From Filimonas effusa (GTDB taxonomy: Bacteria; Bacteroidota; Bacteroidia; Chitinophagales; Chitinophagaceae), in the NCBI RefSeq assembly GCF_004118675.1, contig NZ_SDHZ01000001.1, positions 1,302,001 to 1,366,000 of the forward strand: a DNA stretch of 64,000 nucleotides, in the 5' to 3' direction. The position numbers were made by a program, and so were the translations under genes. This document shows, piece by piece, positions 1 to 7,914 of this stretch (position 1 is the stretch's first letter; every line of letters starts with the position of its first letter). The notes under the pieces were generated by a model. That model was not told the origin of the DNA, made no database searches, and worked only from the letters and a program-made list of their open reading frames with translations.

Positions 1-791
1 TGAAACGGACTGGCCGGGCGCGCCTTCATATCCAGCTGGCGGCATCTGATAATTTCTATGTTATAGCGGTTAAACGGTTTCCGTGTAACCATCATTTTAA
101 ACAGCTCGGCAATTGCCAGGCGTCTTATAATTACCAGCTCCATCCAGCCGTCGTTGATACGGCCATCGGGATTAATGACGGCTCCGGTACCGTAGCGTGT
201 GGCGTTTGCAATTACGGCCATGATAGCATGCCGCCTTAAGTGAACTCCGTCCGTAATTAAGTGCAAATTCAAGCGTGGATATTTTCTGTCGAGCAGTAAA
301 CGCCAGAATGCCCGCAGATAGCCTAACATACCCCTTTGCGGAATTTGTTCAAAATGGCGTAACAGGGACGCATTCAGGCCCATATCGCTCAGGTGAATAC
401 ACCATTCTTCATTGATCTTAATGAGATCGATGGCATGTGATTTTCCTTTGACTGCGATTTCGAGTGCTGTGGTCTCGTCCTGCGGAATGTTCAGTTCTGC
501 CGCCATGCCGTTGGCAGAGCCGCCGGGAATAATTCCCATCGATATGTGTGAATCGATCAATAATCCGGCAACGAGTTTCAATGTTCCGTCGCCGCCAATG
601 GCAATCACCCTGTCGGGCGCACATTCCTTTATTTTTACAGCCAGCAACTGGTGGCAGTTTGGTACATTTTCCTGAATATGAAAGTAATGTGAATCACCCA
701 TCCGATTGCTTATCAGCCAGTTATCGACAATTGACTGCCAGTCTTTCTGACGACGGCCAGCTTTTGAATTGATTACGAATAATAATCTCAT
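1..791 (-). CDS. Diacylglycerol/lipid kinase, 3' end outside window
   Basis: Translating from an ATG at 791 gives a DAGK-catalytic-domain protein (YegS/DgkB-like) that runs off the left edge after about 263 residues. The diagnostic nucleotide-binding motif IAIGGDGTL lies near residue 67, followed by a typical GIIPGGSANGMA loop. The family phosphorylates diacylglycerol or related membrane lipids using ATP, in the cytosol at the inner membrane face. It is divergent from the App1-type phosphatase at 906, which would catalyse the opposite reaction on phosphatidate. The substrate (diacylglycerol, sphingoid base or other lipid) cannot be told from sequence. The C-terminal beta-sandwich domain is only partly present. 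Confidence 0.85.
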   Translation of the reverse strand, partial: MRLLFVINSKAGRRQKDWQSIVDNWLISNRMGDSHYFHIQENVPNCHQLLAVKIKECAPDRVIAIGGDGTLKLVAGLLIDSHISMGIIPGGSANGMAAELNIPQDETTALEIAVKGKSHAIDLIKINEEWCIHLSDMGLNASLLRHFEQIPQRGMLGYLRAFWRLLLDRKYPRLNLHLITDGVHLRRHAIMAVIANATRYGTGAVINPDGRINDGWMELVIIRRLAIAELFKMMVTRKPFNRYNIEIIRCRQLDMKARPASPF

Positions 792-905
792 AGAGGTGAT
801 TAATAATCTGATGGATGCGTTTTGCGAATGCGGTATGGTTTTAGACCGAACATCGTACCAGAATTACCCTTAACCGCCTCTGGCGATCAAGATCACTTCA
901 TAATT

Positions 906-1916
906 ATGCGTAAAATTTTATTGAACTGGCTGGGAGTAATGGATGGAACTTATGTGAAAGTGTACCGAGGTTTTGGTCATGCACACCGGATGCAGATCTA
1001 CGGGCATGTTCTTTCAACACATACCATCCGGAAGCCGTACAGGAAAAGCAGTATCTTACGTAATATCAGGATGTTATTGGGGCTTTTTTTTGTGAAACCA
1101 GTAGCAAGACGGCAGGTACAGCTAAAATGGGGCAAACAGCTTGTTACCACTACCACTGAAACAGATGGTTTTTTCCGGCTTGAATGGTCTTCAGAAAGCA
1201 GCGTACCTGCCGGAGAGCATAAGGTTCTTATAACATGCGCCTGTGAAAAAGCCGGTTTTATTCAAAATGAAGGGATCGTAGTTGTACCACATATTACCCA
1301 GTTGGCGATGATCTCGGACATTGACGACACCTTCCTGGTCTCTTATTCGGCTACCAGGCTCCGCCGCCTTATCACTTTGTTCCGGCACAATGCACGTACA
1401 CGCAAGGCTTTTGCCGATGTAGCGACGCATTACCAGCTCCTTCGTTTTGCGCAAACACATGATAACAATCCCAACCCGTTTTTCTATGTCTCCAGCAGCG
1501 AGTGGAACTTATATGATTACCTGGAGGAATTTCTGAACGCGCGGCAGATACCTACAGGAATACTGCTGCTAAACCAGCTCAAAAGCTGGCGGCAATTGTT
1601 AAAAACCGGGAAAACCCATCACCAGGGTAAGTTTGCGCGTATCGTTCGTATTATGGAAGCCTTTCCTGAACAAACATTCATCCTTCTTGGAGACAATTCA
1701 CAGCAGGATCCTGCCATTTATGCATCTGTTGCAGTGCATTTTCCCGGCCGCATTCACGCCGTTTATATCCGTCTTGTAGTTGACAAAAATGAAGCACTAA
1801 CCCGAGCCATCCTGCAGCCTGTCATCGATGCCGGAACCCCCTGTTGTTTATTCAGAGAAAGCAAAACCGCAATACTTCACTCTGAAGATATTGGCTTGAT
1901 TTCCAATGTAGAATGA
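906..1916 (+). CDS. App1-family phosphatidate phosphatase-like protein
   Basis: The central and C-terminal part carries the APP1 catalytic domain (DUF2183): a DxDxT-type HAD motif (SDIDDTFL) near residue 140 from the start chosen here, then FYVSSSEWNLYD and FILLGDNSQQDP, which resemble HAD motifs II to IV. Yeast App1p dephosphorylates phosphatidate, with Asp as the nucleophile. The N-terminal part (VKVYRGFGHAHRMQIYGHVL) is the usual lead-in of bacterial homologues. I place the start at ATG 906 because bacterial relatives begin with a short MRKxLLxWLG-like segment. In-frame upstream starts at 822 (TTG) and 828 (ATG) would add 26 to 28 residues. The divergent lipid kinase suggests a phosphatidate/diacylglycerol interconversion pair. 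No signal peptide is seen. Confidence 0.8.
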   Translation: MRKILLNWLGVMDGTYVKVYRGFGHAHRMQIYGHVLSTHTIRKPYRKSSILRNIRMLLGLFFVKPVARRQVQLKWGKQLVTTTTETDGFFRLEWSSESSVPAGEHKVLITCACEKAGFIQNEGIVVVPHITQLAMISDIDDTFLVSYSATRLRRLITLFRHNARTRKAFADVATHYQLLRFAQTHDNNPNPFFYVSSSEWNLYDYLEEFLNARQIPTGILLLNQLKSWRQLLKTGKTHHQGKFARIVRIMEAFPEQTFILLGDNSQQDPAIYASVAVHFPGRIHAVYIRLVVDKNEALTRAILQPVIDAGTPCCLFRESKTAILHSEDIGLISNVE

Positions 1917-2098
1917 CCCATTAAGTACAATATAGTTTCAGGCAAACTATTATAATCGCAATTCCAAATGCCACGTATTACAACACCTGAACTAACATTA
2001 ATCCCGATGGCCGTCAGCAAGGGCTGGACGGAACTGGTGATCATATGATGTCTGGCGGCCGGCACAATACAAACTAAAAACTAAGCACTATCCAGGAT

Positions 2099-2599
2099 TT
2101 AATCCCAGGCGCCGAGCATTCTACGCAGTAAAATGATTTCACCGGTATGATACGAGGTGTGATCAACGATAAGAATGGCTTCACGGAGTAAATTCTGGCC
2201 GTCGCCGTGTGAAAACGGAGTGTACAGATCTGCGTCGGGAGACTCCAGCAGGGCTATAAATGCTTTGGTGTCGGAGGCGATATCATTGAGTGTGCGTTTC
2301 CATGCGGTTTCGTCGGATGGAGCGGTTTCTGTTGGCCAATATTCATCGGGCCAGGCGGGAGATTTATGGGCCGGATCGCGGGAGAATTCAAGGATATCCC
2401 ATTGTGTAATGCGGATATGTTCGACAAGTTGCCAGATGCTATAGGGTAAACCTTCGGGCACCACTCCTCTTAGTGCTGCAGGCAATTTATCGACTGCCTG
2501 CTCAAAAGTTACGTGTGCGTGTCCGCCTTTCAACATTTCTTTAAGAACAGAAACCAGATTTTTTTGTTGAAGCTGTGAGGTATCCGTATGCTTTGTCAT
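2099..2599 (-). CDS. DinB-superfamily metalloprotein, possible thiol S-transferase
   Basis: A 166-residue all-helical protein of the DinB/YfiT fold. Three histidines expected for the metal site are visible: H61 in LVEHIRITQWD, and H147 and H151 in DHTSYHTGEI near the C-terminus. Characterised members of the wider superfamily include bacillithiol S-transferase BstA, mycothiol-dependent enzymes and the N-terminal domain of EgtB, so a role in low-molecular-weight thiol chemistry is plausible. This is inference only. The gene is divergent from the ergothioneine-type cluster and shares a 24-bp palindrome with it only 8 bp upstream of its start codon. It is not DNA polymerase IV, which also carries the name DinB. 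Confidence 0.8.
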   Translation of the reverse strand: MTKHTDTSQLQQKNLVSVLKEMLKGGHAHVTFEQAVDKLPAALRGVVPEGLPYSIWQLVEHIRITQWDILEFSRDPAHKSPAWPDEYWPTETAPSDETAWKRTLNDIASDTKAFIALLESPDADLYTPFSHGDGQNLLREAILIVDHTSYHTGEIILLRRMLGAWD

Positions 2600-2607
2600 A
2601 ATGTTGC

Positions 2608-2631
2608 TTTTTACCTGTAGACAGGTAAAAA
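2608..2631. promoter_or_regulatory. Perfect 11-bp inverted repeat, candidate operator
   Basis: Two perfect 11-base arms, TTTTTACCTGT and its reverse complement, are separated by AG. The element sits in the 78-bp divergent gap, 8 bp from the DinB-fold gene start and about 47 bp before the flavoprotein start. The size and symmetry suit a dimeric repressor such as a TetR-family protein controlling both directions. No regulator gene is in the adjacent DNA. It could alternatively act as an RNA hairpin in the 5' leader of the DinB-fold transcript. Confidence 0.5.
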
Positions 2632-2677
2632 TGATGCCGGACTAACAAGTATGTAACCTGAATCACACATTCATCTT

Positions 2678-4132
2678 ATGCAAAAGTTTGACGCCCTGGT
2701 CATCGGAGCCGGACAAGCAGGTATTCCATTGGCCAAAAGACTTGCAAAAGCCGGATTATCGACAGCTATCATAGAAAAAAGGGTCGTTGGCGGCACCTGT
2801 ATCAATGATGGCTGCACACCAACAAAGTTAATGGTAGGCCATGCCGCTGTGGCACATATAGTACGGAACAGCAGTACCTGGGGAATTTCTGTTGCAAGCC
2901 CTCCTACCGTAGATTTCAAGACCATACACGAACATAAACAGCAGATTGTCAATTCATTCAGAGGGTCTGCGCAACGAGGAATTGAAGAAACGGAACACTT
3001 GGTTCTAATTGAAGGAGAAGCCTCTTTTACCGGGGACAAAATACTTGAGATACGGTTAAAAGATGGCAATACGGAACAATATACCGCACCATTGATCTTT
3101 ATAAATGCCGGCTGCAGTATGGCTATTCCACCCATCCCGGGACTGGATCAGGTAACCTATTACACATCGACCTCACTGCTTGACCTGGAAAGTTTACCGG
3201 AAACACTGGTGATCATTGGAGGGAGCTATATAGCGCTTGAACTGGGACAGTTGTATCACCGGCTTGGCAGCAAGGTTACTGTTATTGAACAGGCGCCAAA
3301 TCTGCTTCCAAAAGAAGATAATGATGTGTCGGCCTGTATCAAAGATTTTCTTGAGAAAGAAGGAATCCAGGTGTTTACCAATGCCCGGGTAGACCTGGTT
3401 GAGCAGGAAAAGAGCAGCATCCGGGTCAGGTTTACGGAGCAGGCACAAGGGGGTGATGCGAAGAAGAACAACAGTTTTGCCGATACAACTTCCGGAAGTG
3501 CGCAAACGGAAGTCACTGGTTCTCATTTACTCATTGCAACGGGCAGGAAACCGCAGTCGGTGGCTTTACAACTGGAAAAAGCAGGTGTAGAAGTTGATAA
3601 AAATAATTATATAAAAGTAGATAAATACCTGCAAACCAATGTAAAAGGAATTTATGCTTTGGGAGATATCAAAGGGGGGCCTGCTTTTACACATGTGGCG
3701 TATAACGACTATGTAGTTATTCTTAAGAATATAATTGAAAAGCAGGACTGGTCGATCGAAGGCCGGCTGATCCCCTATTGTATGTTCACGGATCCGCAAT
3801 TAGGCAGGGTTGGCTTATCTGAAAAGCAGGCAAAGGAGCAAGGGATACCTTTTGTGACCTATACCCTTTCTATGGAGCGTGTGGCCCGGGCGCTGGAGAC
3901 GGGACATACTACCGGAATGATGAAGGCAATAGTACACCGTGACACGGATAAGATACTAGGTGCGGCCATTATTGGAGAACAAGGCGGAGAAGTGATGACA
4001 GTTTTGCAAATGGCGATCCAGGCGGGGCTGACCTGTGATGCTATCCGCTGGGGCATGTTTGCGCATCCGCTTTATGCAGAATCATTGAATAACCTGTTTA
4101 TGGAACAAGGCAAACCTTCTACATCGTCATGA
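2678..4132 (+). CDS. Class I pyridine nucleotide-disulfide oxidoreductase (mercuric-reductase-like)
   Basis: 484 residues with the layout of glutathione reductase, lipoamide dehydrogenase and MerA. The FAD Rossmann motif GAGQAG is at residue 10. The redox-active CINDGC (C41, C46) follows, then an NAD(P)H Rossmann motif near residue 178 (GGSYIALELG), the second FAD motif GDIKGGPAF, and a C-terminal H463-x4-E468 catalytic pair (HPLYAE). The N-terminal metal-binding HMA domain and C-terminal vicinal cysteines of true MerA are absent, so mercury reduction is unlikely. Its stop overlaps the start of the ABC ATPase gene by 4 bp (ATGA), so it belongs to the thiol cluster. I infer that its substrate is a low-molecular-weight disulfide, possibly oxidised ergothioneine. 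Confidence 0.85.
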   Translation: MQKFDALVIGAGQAGIPLAKRLAKAGLSTAIIEKRVVGGTCINDGCTPTKLMVGHAAVAHIVRNSSTWGISVASPPTVDFKTIHEHKQQIVNSFRGSAQRGIEETEHLVLIEGEASFTGDKILEIRLKDGNTEQYTAPLIFINAGCSMAIPPIPGLDQVTYYTSTSLLDLESLPETLVIIGGSYIALELGQLYHRLGSKVTVIEQAPNLLPKEDNDVSACIKDFLEKEGIQVFTNARVDLVEQEKSSIRVRFTEQAQGGDAKKNNSFADTTSGSAQTEVTGSHLLIATGRKPQSVALQLEKAGVEVDKNNYIKVDKYLQTNVKGIYALGDIKGGPAFTHVAYNDYVVILKNIIEKQDWSIEGRLIPYCMFTDPQLGRVGLSEKQAKEQGIPFVTYTLSMERVARALETGHTTGMMKAIVHRDTDKILGAAIIGEQGGEVMTVLQMAIQAGLTCDAIRWGMFAHPLYAESLNNLFMEQGKPSTSS

Positions 4133-5097
4133 TCCAATTATCCGGCGTTACCAAACATTATGGAGACCACAAAGCGGTTGATGCGCTCTCTGTTCTAATA
4201 AGGGAGTCGGAAACCTTTGTATTGCTTGGCACCAGCGGATGTGGCAAAACAACCACCCTCCGGATGATCAACAGGCTCATTACGGCCGATGAAGGCAGTA
4301 TTGAAATCAACGGGGCACCTATTGACAGTACCCCGCCGGAGCAATTGCGCAGGACCATCGGTTATGTGATGCAACAAAACGGACTTTTCCCTCATTATAC
4401 CGTTGTTGAGAATATTGCGGTGGTGCCAACACTGCTGGGATGGCCTAAAGACCAGATTCGCAAGCGGGCCTTGTCGTTAATGGAACAGTTACACCTGCCG
4501 GCAAACAGCTTTGCCCACAGGTATCCGCACCAGCTGAGTGGGGGGCAGCAGCAGCGCGTTGGCGTTGCCAGGGCGCTTGCGGGGAACGCTCCTATCCTGC
4601 TGATGGATGAGCCTTTTGGAGCCCTCGATCCGGTTACCCGTTCACTTATACGAAAAGAATTCATGGAGTTGGAGGAGATCAGCAAGAAGACCATTGTACT
4701 GGTAACACATGACATACCGGAGGCGTTTGAGATGGCGGACAGGATATGCCTGATGAATAAAGGACGGGCCGAACAAACCGGCACGCCTTCGGAATTGCTG
4801 TTTTCGCCTGCCAGCGCTTTTGTACGTTCTTTTTTTGATGCAGACCGCGAGCTGCTGGAGCTGAACATTGTTACGATGAGAGATCTGTGGCCGCATTTAG
4901 GGGAACCCGTATCATCTTCAGATCTACCTGACTCCATCCGGCAATTTCCTGCGGCCACCAGCTGCTGGCAGATACTAAACTGGCTTACGGGCGAACAGGC
5001 TGCCGCCAGCGTTAGTTACCAGCATGATATAAAAATGGTTAGCCGTGCGAACCTGTTACAGGCGCTTGGCGATTATAAAACCTCACAATATGGTTAA
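4129..5097 (+). CDS. egtV: ABC transporter ATPase, EgtV/OpuCA-like
   Basis: A 322-residue ATP-binding subunit. Walker A is GTSGCGKTT near residue 34, the Q-loop is VMQQNGLFPH, the ABC signature is LSGGQQQRVGVARAL, Walker B is ILLMDEPFGALD and the H-loop is LVTHDIPEA. It belongs to the osmoprotectant/betaine (OpuCA/ProV) group, to which EgtV of the ergothioneine transporter EgtUV also belongs. About 80 residues follow the ATPase core and look like a degenerate CBS-type regulatory tail. It overlaps the upstream flavoprotein by 4 bp and precedes the fused permease/binding-protein gene by 59 bp. The symbol is assigned from the egtB/egtD neighbourhood; glycine betaine or another quaternary amine remains possible. 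Confidence 0.7.
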   Translation: MIQLSGVTKHYGDHKAVDALSVLIRESETFVLLGTSGCGKTTTLRMINRLITADEGSIEINGAPIDSTPPEQLRRTIGYVMQQNGLFPHYTVVENIAVVPTLLGWPKDQIRKRALSLMEQLHLPANSFAHRYPHQLSGGQQQRVGVARALAGNAPILLMDEPFGALDPVTRSLIRKEFMELEEISKKTIVLVTHDIPEAFEMADRICLMNKGRAEQTGTPSELLFSPASAFVRSFFDADRELLELNIVTMRDLWPHLGEPVSSSDLPDSIRQFPAATSCWQILNWLTGEQAAASVSYQHDIKMVSRANLLQALGDYKTSQYG

Positions 5098-5156
5098 TGA
5101 TGTTGCTTAAAGCTTCGCGATATCATTTAAATACGAAGACTGTATAATAACTGCTA

Positions 5157-6737
5157 ATGGAAACCAAACAAACCTTTATCGACTTTCTGCGGGAGCAATC
5201 CGGAAAAATACTGGAGCAGACCCTTGTACACCTGGGTTTGACCTTTTCGGCATTACTCCTGGCATTGGTGATAGGATTAAGTCTTGGTATCCTTATCAGC
5301 TTTCAGCGGCGGCTTGCAGCGTTGGTACTGGGGATAGCAGGCATTCTGCAAACGATACCCAGTATTGCACTTCTGGGCTTTATGATCCCATTATTAGGCA
5401 TTGGCGCTCAACCGGCTATTGCAGCGCTTTTATTATATGCCTTGCTGCCTATTATCCGCAACACCTATACCGGGATCACCCAGATAGACCCGGCGATAAC
5501 AGAGGCGGCGCTGGCATTGGGTATGAATCCGCGGCAGGTGCTGATGAAGGTGCAGCTTCCGCTGGCGATGCCGGTGATACTTGCCGGGATCCGCATTGCA
5601 GCGGTGATTACCGTGGGAGTGGCTACGCTGGCAGCCTATATAGCCGCCGGCGGATTAGGGGAATTTATTTTTGGGGGTATTGCGCTGAATAATACCCATA
5701 TGATACTGGCAGGCGCCATTCCGGCGGCTGTACTCGCCTTGTTGTGCGACGGGTTGCTATCGCTGATCCAGAAGTTAAGTGCACGGCGGCTGCGTCATAT
5801 GAGCTGGCTGTTACCCTGCTGTCTTATCGTATTGTCTTCTGCATTATTAGCGCCGGCAACCTTTGACCGGAAAATGCTGGCTGGGTTTACCCCGGAATTT
5901 ATGGGAAGGCAAGATGGCTTCCTGGGTTTACAAAAGGTTTACGGATTAACACTGCGTACTGTTGTCATTAACGACATGATCATGTATAAGGCTATTGCCG
6001 GGAAAAAACTGGATCTCATTTCAGGCAGTACTACAGATGGAAGGGTAAAGGCTTATGACCTGCTGGCGCTTGAAGATGATAAACATATTTTTCCTCCCTA
6101 TTATGCAGCTCCCCTGGTTCATCATAAAACGCTGGAAAAATACCCGCAACTGACACCGGTTTTAAATATGCTGGCAGGCAGGATCGATGATTCTACCATG
6201 ACGGCACTTAATTACCAGGTAGATTATTTAAAGCAGTCACCTGAGCAGGTTGCACTGGATTTCCTTAAACAAAACAACCTGTACCGGCCTCCCTCTCCTT
6301 CAAAAACAGGTGACAACATTATTATAGGCAGCAAACTATTTGGTGATGGTTATATTCTCGCTGCCATGTATAAAATACTGGTTGAAGGATATACTTCGCT
6401 GAATGTTACTACCAAAACAGGACTAGGCGGCACCCAGATCTGTTTTGAAGCATTGGCGAACGGGCAAATAGATCTTTATCCTGAGTACACCGGTACTGGC
6501 TTGATGGTGATCTTAAAGACCCCGAAAGCTGTTACCGATACCCTGCTGACGAATCCCGGCAAGGTATATGCATATGTAAAAGAAGCATTTCATAAACAAT
6601 ATGGATTAGACTGGATGCTACCGATTGGTTTCAATAACACGTATGCAGTAATGATGCGTCGTTCACAAGCCGATTCCCTGGGTATTCATAGCTTATCCGC
6701 ATTAAAAAGCTGGCTTAATAAGAATCCTACTTTATAA
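5157..6737 (+). CDS. egtU: ABC permease fused to substrate-binding domain, EgtU-like
   Basis: 526 residues in two parts. Residues 1 to about 225 form an OpuCB-type permease with several hydrophobic segments and the EAA-type loop (EAALALGMNPRQVLMKVQLP). From about residue 240 to the end is an OpuAC/OpuCC-type periplasmic binding domain (IIGSKLFGDGYILA, GLGGTQICFEALANGQIDL, YPEYTGTG). This fusion is the architecture of EgtU, the ergothioneine-specific transporter subunit described in Streptococcus pneumoniae and Helicobacter pylori, but it also occurs in betaine/choline systems. The ATPase gene lies upstream and egtB starts 9 bp downstream. Genetic linkage to two ergothioneine biosynthetic genes is the main reason for preferring ergothioneine, or its precursor hercynine, as the ligand. 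Confidence 0.7.
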   Translation: METKQTFIDFLREQSGKILEQTLVHLGLTFSALLLALVIGLSLGILISFQRRLAALVLGIAGILQTIPSIALLGFMIPLLGIGAQPAIAALLLYALLPIIRNTYTGITQIDPAITEAALALGMNPRQVLMKVQLPLAMPVILAGIRIAAVITVGVATLAAYIAAGGLGEFIFGGIALNNTHMILAGAIPAAVLALLCDGLLSLIQKLSARRLRHMSWLLPCCLIVLSSALLAPATFDRKMLAGFTPEFMGRQDGFLGLQKVYGLTLRTVVINDMIMYKAIAGKKLDLISGSTTDGRVKAYDLLALEDDKHIFPPYYAAPLVHHKTLEKYPQLTPVLNMLAGRIDDSTMTALNYQVDYLKQSPEQVALDFLKQNNLYRPPSPSKTGDNIIIGSKLFGDGYILAAMYKILVEGYTSLNVTTKTGLGGTQICFEALANGQIDLYPEYTGTGLMVILKTPKAVTDTLLTNPGKVYAYVKEAFHKQYGLDWMLPIGFNNTYAVMMRRSQADSLGIHSLSALKSWLNKNPTL

Positions 6738-6746
6738 AACACCTTT

Positions 6747-7898
6747 ATGGAACTATTACAGGAGTACAAAAAAATAAGGACGCGTACCAAAGAAATCTGC
6801 CATCCCCTTAAAACAGAAGACTATGTAGTTCAGCCCATTGCTGATGTTAGTCCCCCTAAATGGCATCTGGGTCATACCACCTGGTTCTTCGAAACATTTC
6901 TGCTTCAGCCCAATCGGCCTGACTACGAAGTGTTTGACACGGATTATAATTTTGTTTTCAACAGTTATTATGAATCGGTAGGCAAGCGGGTAATACGCAC
7001 ACATCGTGGCAACCTCAGCCGTCCCTCAGTTGAAGACATTTATAAGTACCGGGACTATGTGGATGCTGCTATGGAAACATTTCTTGCACAGCCGTTGTCA
7101 CTGGAATTGCAGCAACTGGTGATGTTGGGGCTTAATCATGAAGAACAGCACCAGGAACTGTTGTATACTGATATCAAATATATTCTTGGCCATAATCCCT
7201 TGTTGCCTGCTTATGGCTCCTCTCCTTTTACGGCTGCTACTGCCGCCAATAACCAGCCAGCGTCGATACCTATCAAGGCGGGTATTTATGAAATAGGTCA
7301 TGAGGGAGACGGTTTCTGTTTCGATAATGAATGCAGCCGTCATAAAGTTTATTTAAACGACTATACCATAGAATCTGCCCCGGAGACCAATGCGGGTTTT
7401 CTTTCCTTTATCGAAAGCGGCGGTTACCGTGATTTTCGTTACTGGCATGCGGAGGGATGGGATTGGGTTCAGCAGCATCATGTAGGCGCTCCTCTTTACT
7501 GGCACCTGGTAGACGGGCAATGGTTTTATTATACCTGGGAGGGGCTAAAGCCGCTGGACCTGGCTACTCCTGTAGCGCATATCAGTTATTACGAAGCGGC
7601 AGCTTATGCAGCCTGGAAGGGCATGCGGTTACCCACCGAATTCGAGTGGGAGGTTGCAGCACGCCAGTTCAAATGGGGACAGCGCTGGGAATGGACCGAA
7701 AGCGCTTATCTACCTTACCCGGGTTTCAAAAAAGCGCCGGGGGCTATCGGCGAGTATAATGGCAAATTCATGGTTAGCCAAATGGTGTTACGCGGCGCTT
7801 CGGAAGTAACGCCACCCGGGCATAGCCGCATTACCTATAGAAATTTCTTTCACCCGCATCTGCGCTGGCAATTCACCGGACTGCGCCTTGCCAGATAA
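6747..7898 (+). CDS. egtB: Ergothioneine biosynthesis sulfoxide synthase EgtB
   Basis: 383 residues with the two EgtB domains. The N-terminal DinB_2 domain carries the iron ligands: H40 or H43 in PKWHLGHTTWFFE, then H131, H135 and E137 in NHEEQHQEL. The C-terminal formylglycine-generating-enzyme/sulfatase-modifying-factor domain ends in FFHPHLRWQFTGLRLAR. EgtB is a non-haem iron enzyme that joins hercynine to a thiol (cysteine or gamma-glutamylcysteine, depending on subtype) with O2 to form a sulfoxide. No EgtA or EgtC gene is nearby, which would fit a cysteine-using subtype, but I did not verify the thiol-binding residues. The following egtD start is 16 bp downstream. Confidence 0.9.
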   Translation: MELLQEYKKIRTRTKEICHPLKTEDYVVQPIADVSPPKWHLGHTTWFFETFLLQPNRPDYEVFDTDYNFVFNSYYESVGKRVIRTHRGNLSRPSVEDIYKYRDYVDAAMETFLAQPLSLELQQLVMLGLNHEEQHQELLYTDIKYILGHNPLLPAYGSSPFTAATAANNQPASIPIKAGIYEIGHEGDGFCFDNECSRHKVYLNDYTIESAPETNAGFLSFIESGGYRDFRYWHAEGWDWVQQHHVGAPLYWHLVDGQWFYYTWEGLKPLDLATPVAHISYYEAAAYAAWKGMRLPTEFEWEVAARQFKWGQRWEWTESAYLPYPGFKKAPGAIGEYNGKFMVSQMVLRGASEVTPPGHSRITYRNFFHPHLRWQFTGLRLAR

Positions 7899-7914
7899 TT
7901 TAATCCGTACCACT

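Noticed and set aside
2608-2631. LexA/SOS box upstream of a dinB-named gene
   Set aside because: The arms give CTGT-N2-ACAG rather than CTGT-N8-ACAG, and the gene is a DinB-fold metalloprotein, not DNA polymerase IV.
2678-4132. Mercuric reductase MerA
   Set aside because: There is no N-terminal HMA domain, no C-terminal vicinal cysteine pair and no mer genes nearby; only the general disulfide reductase core is present.
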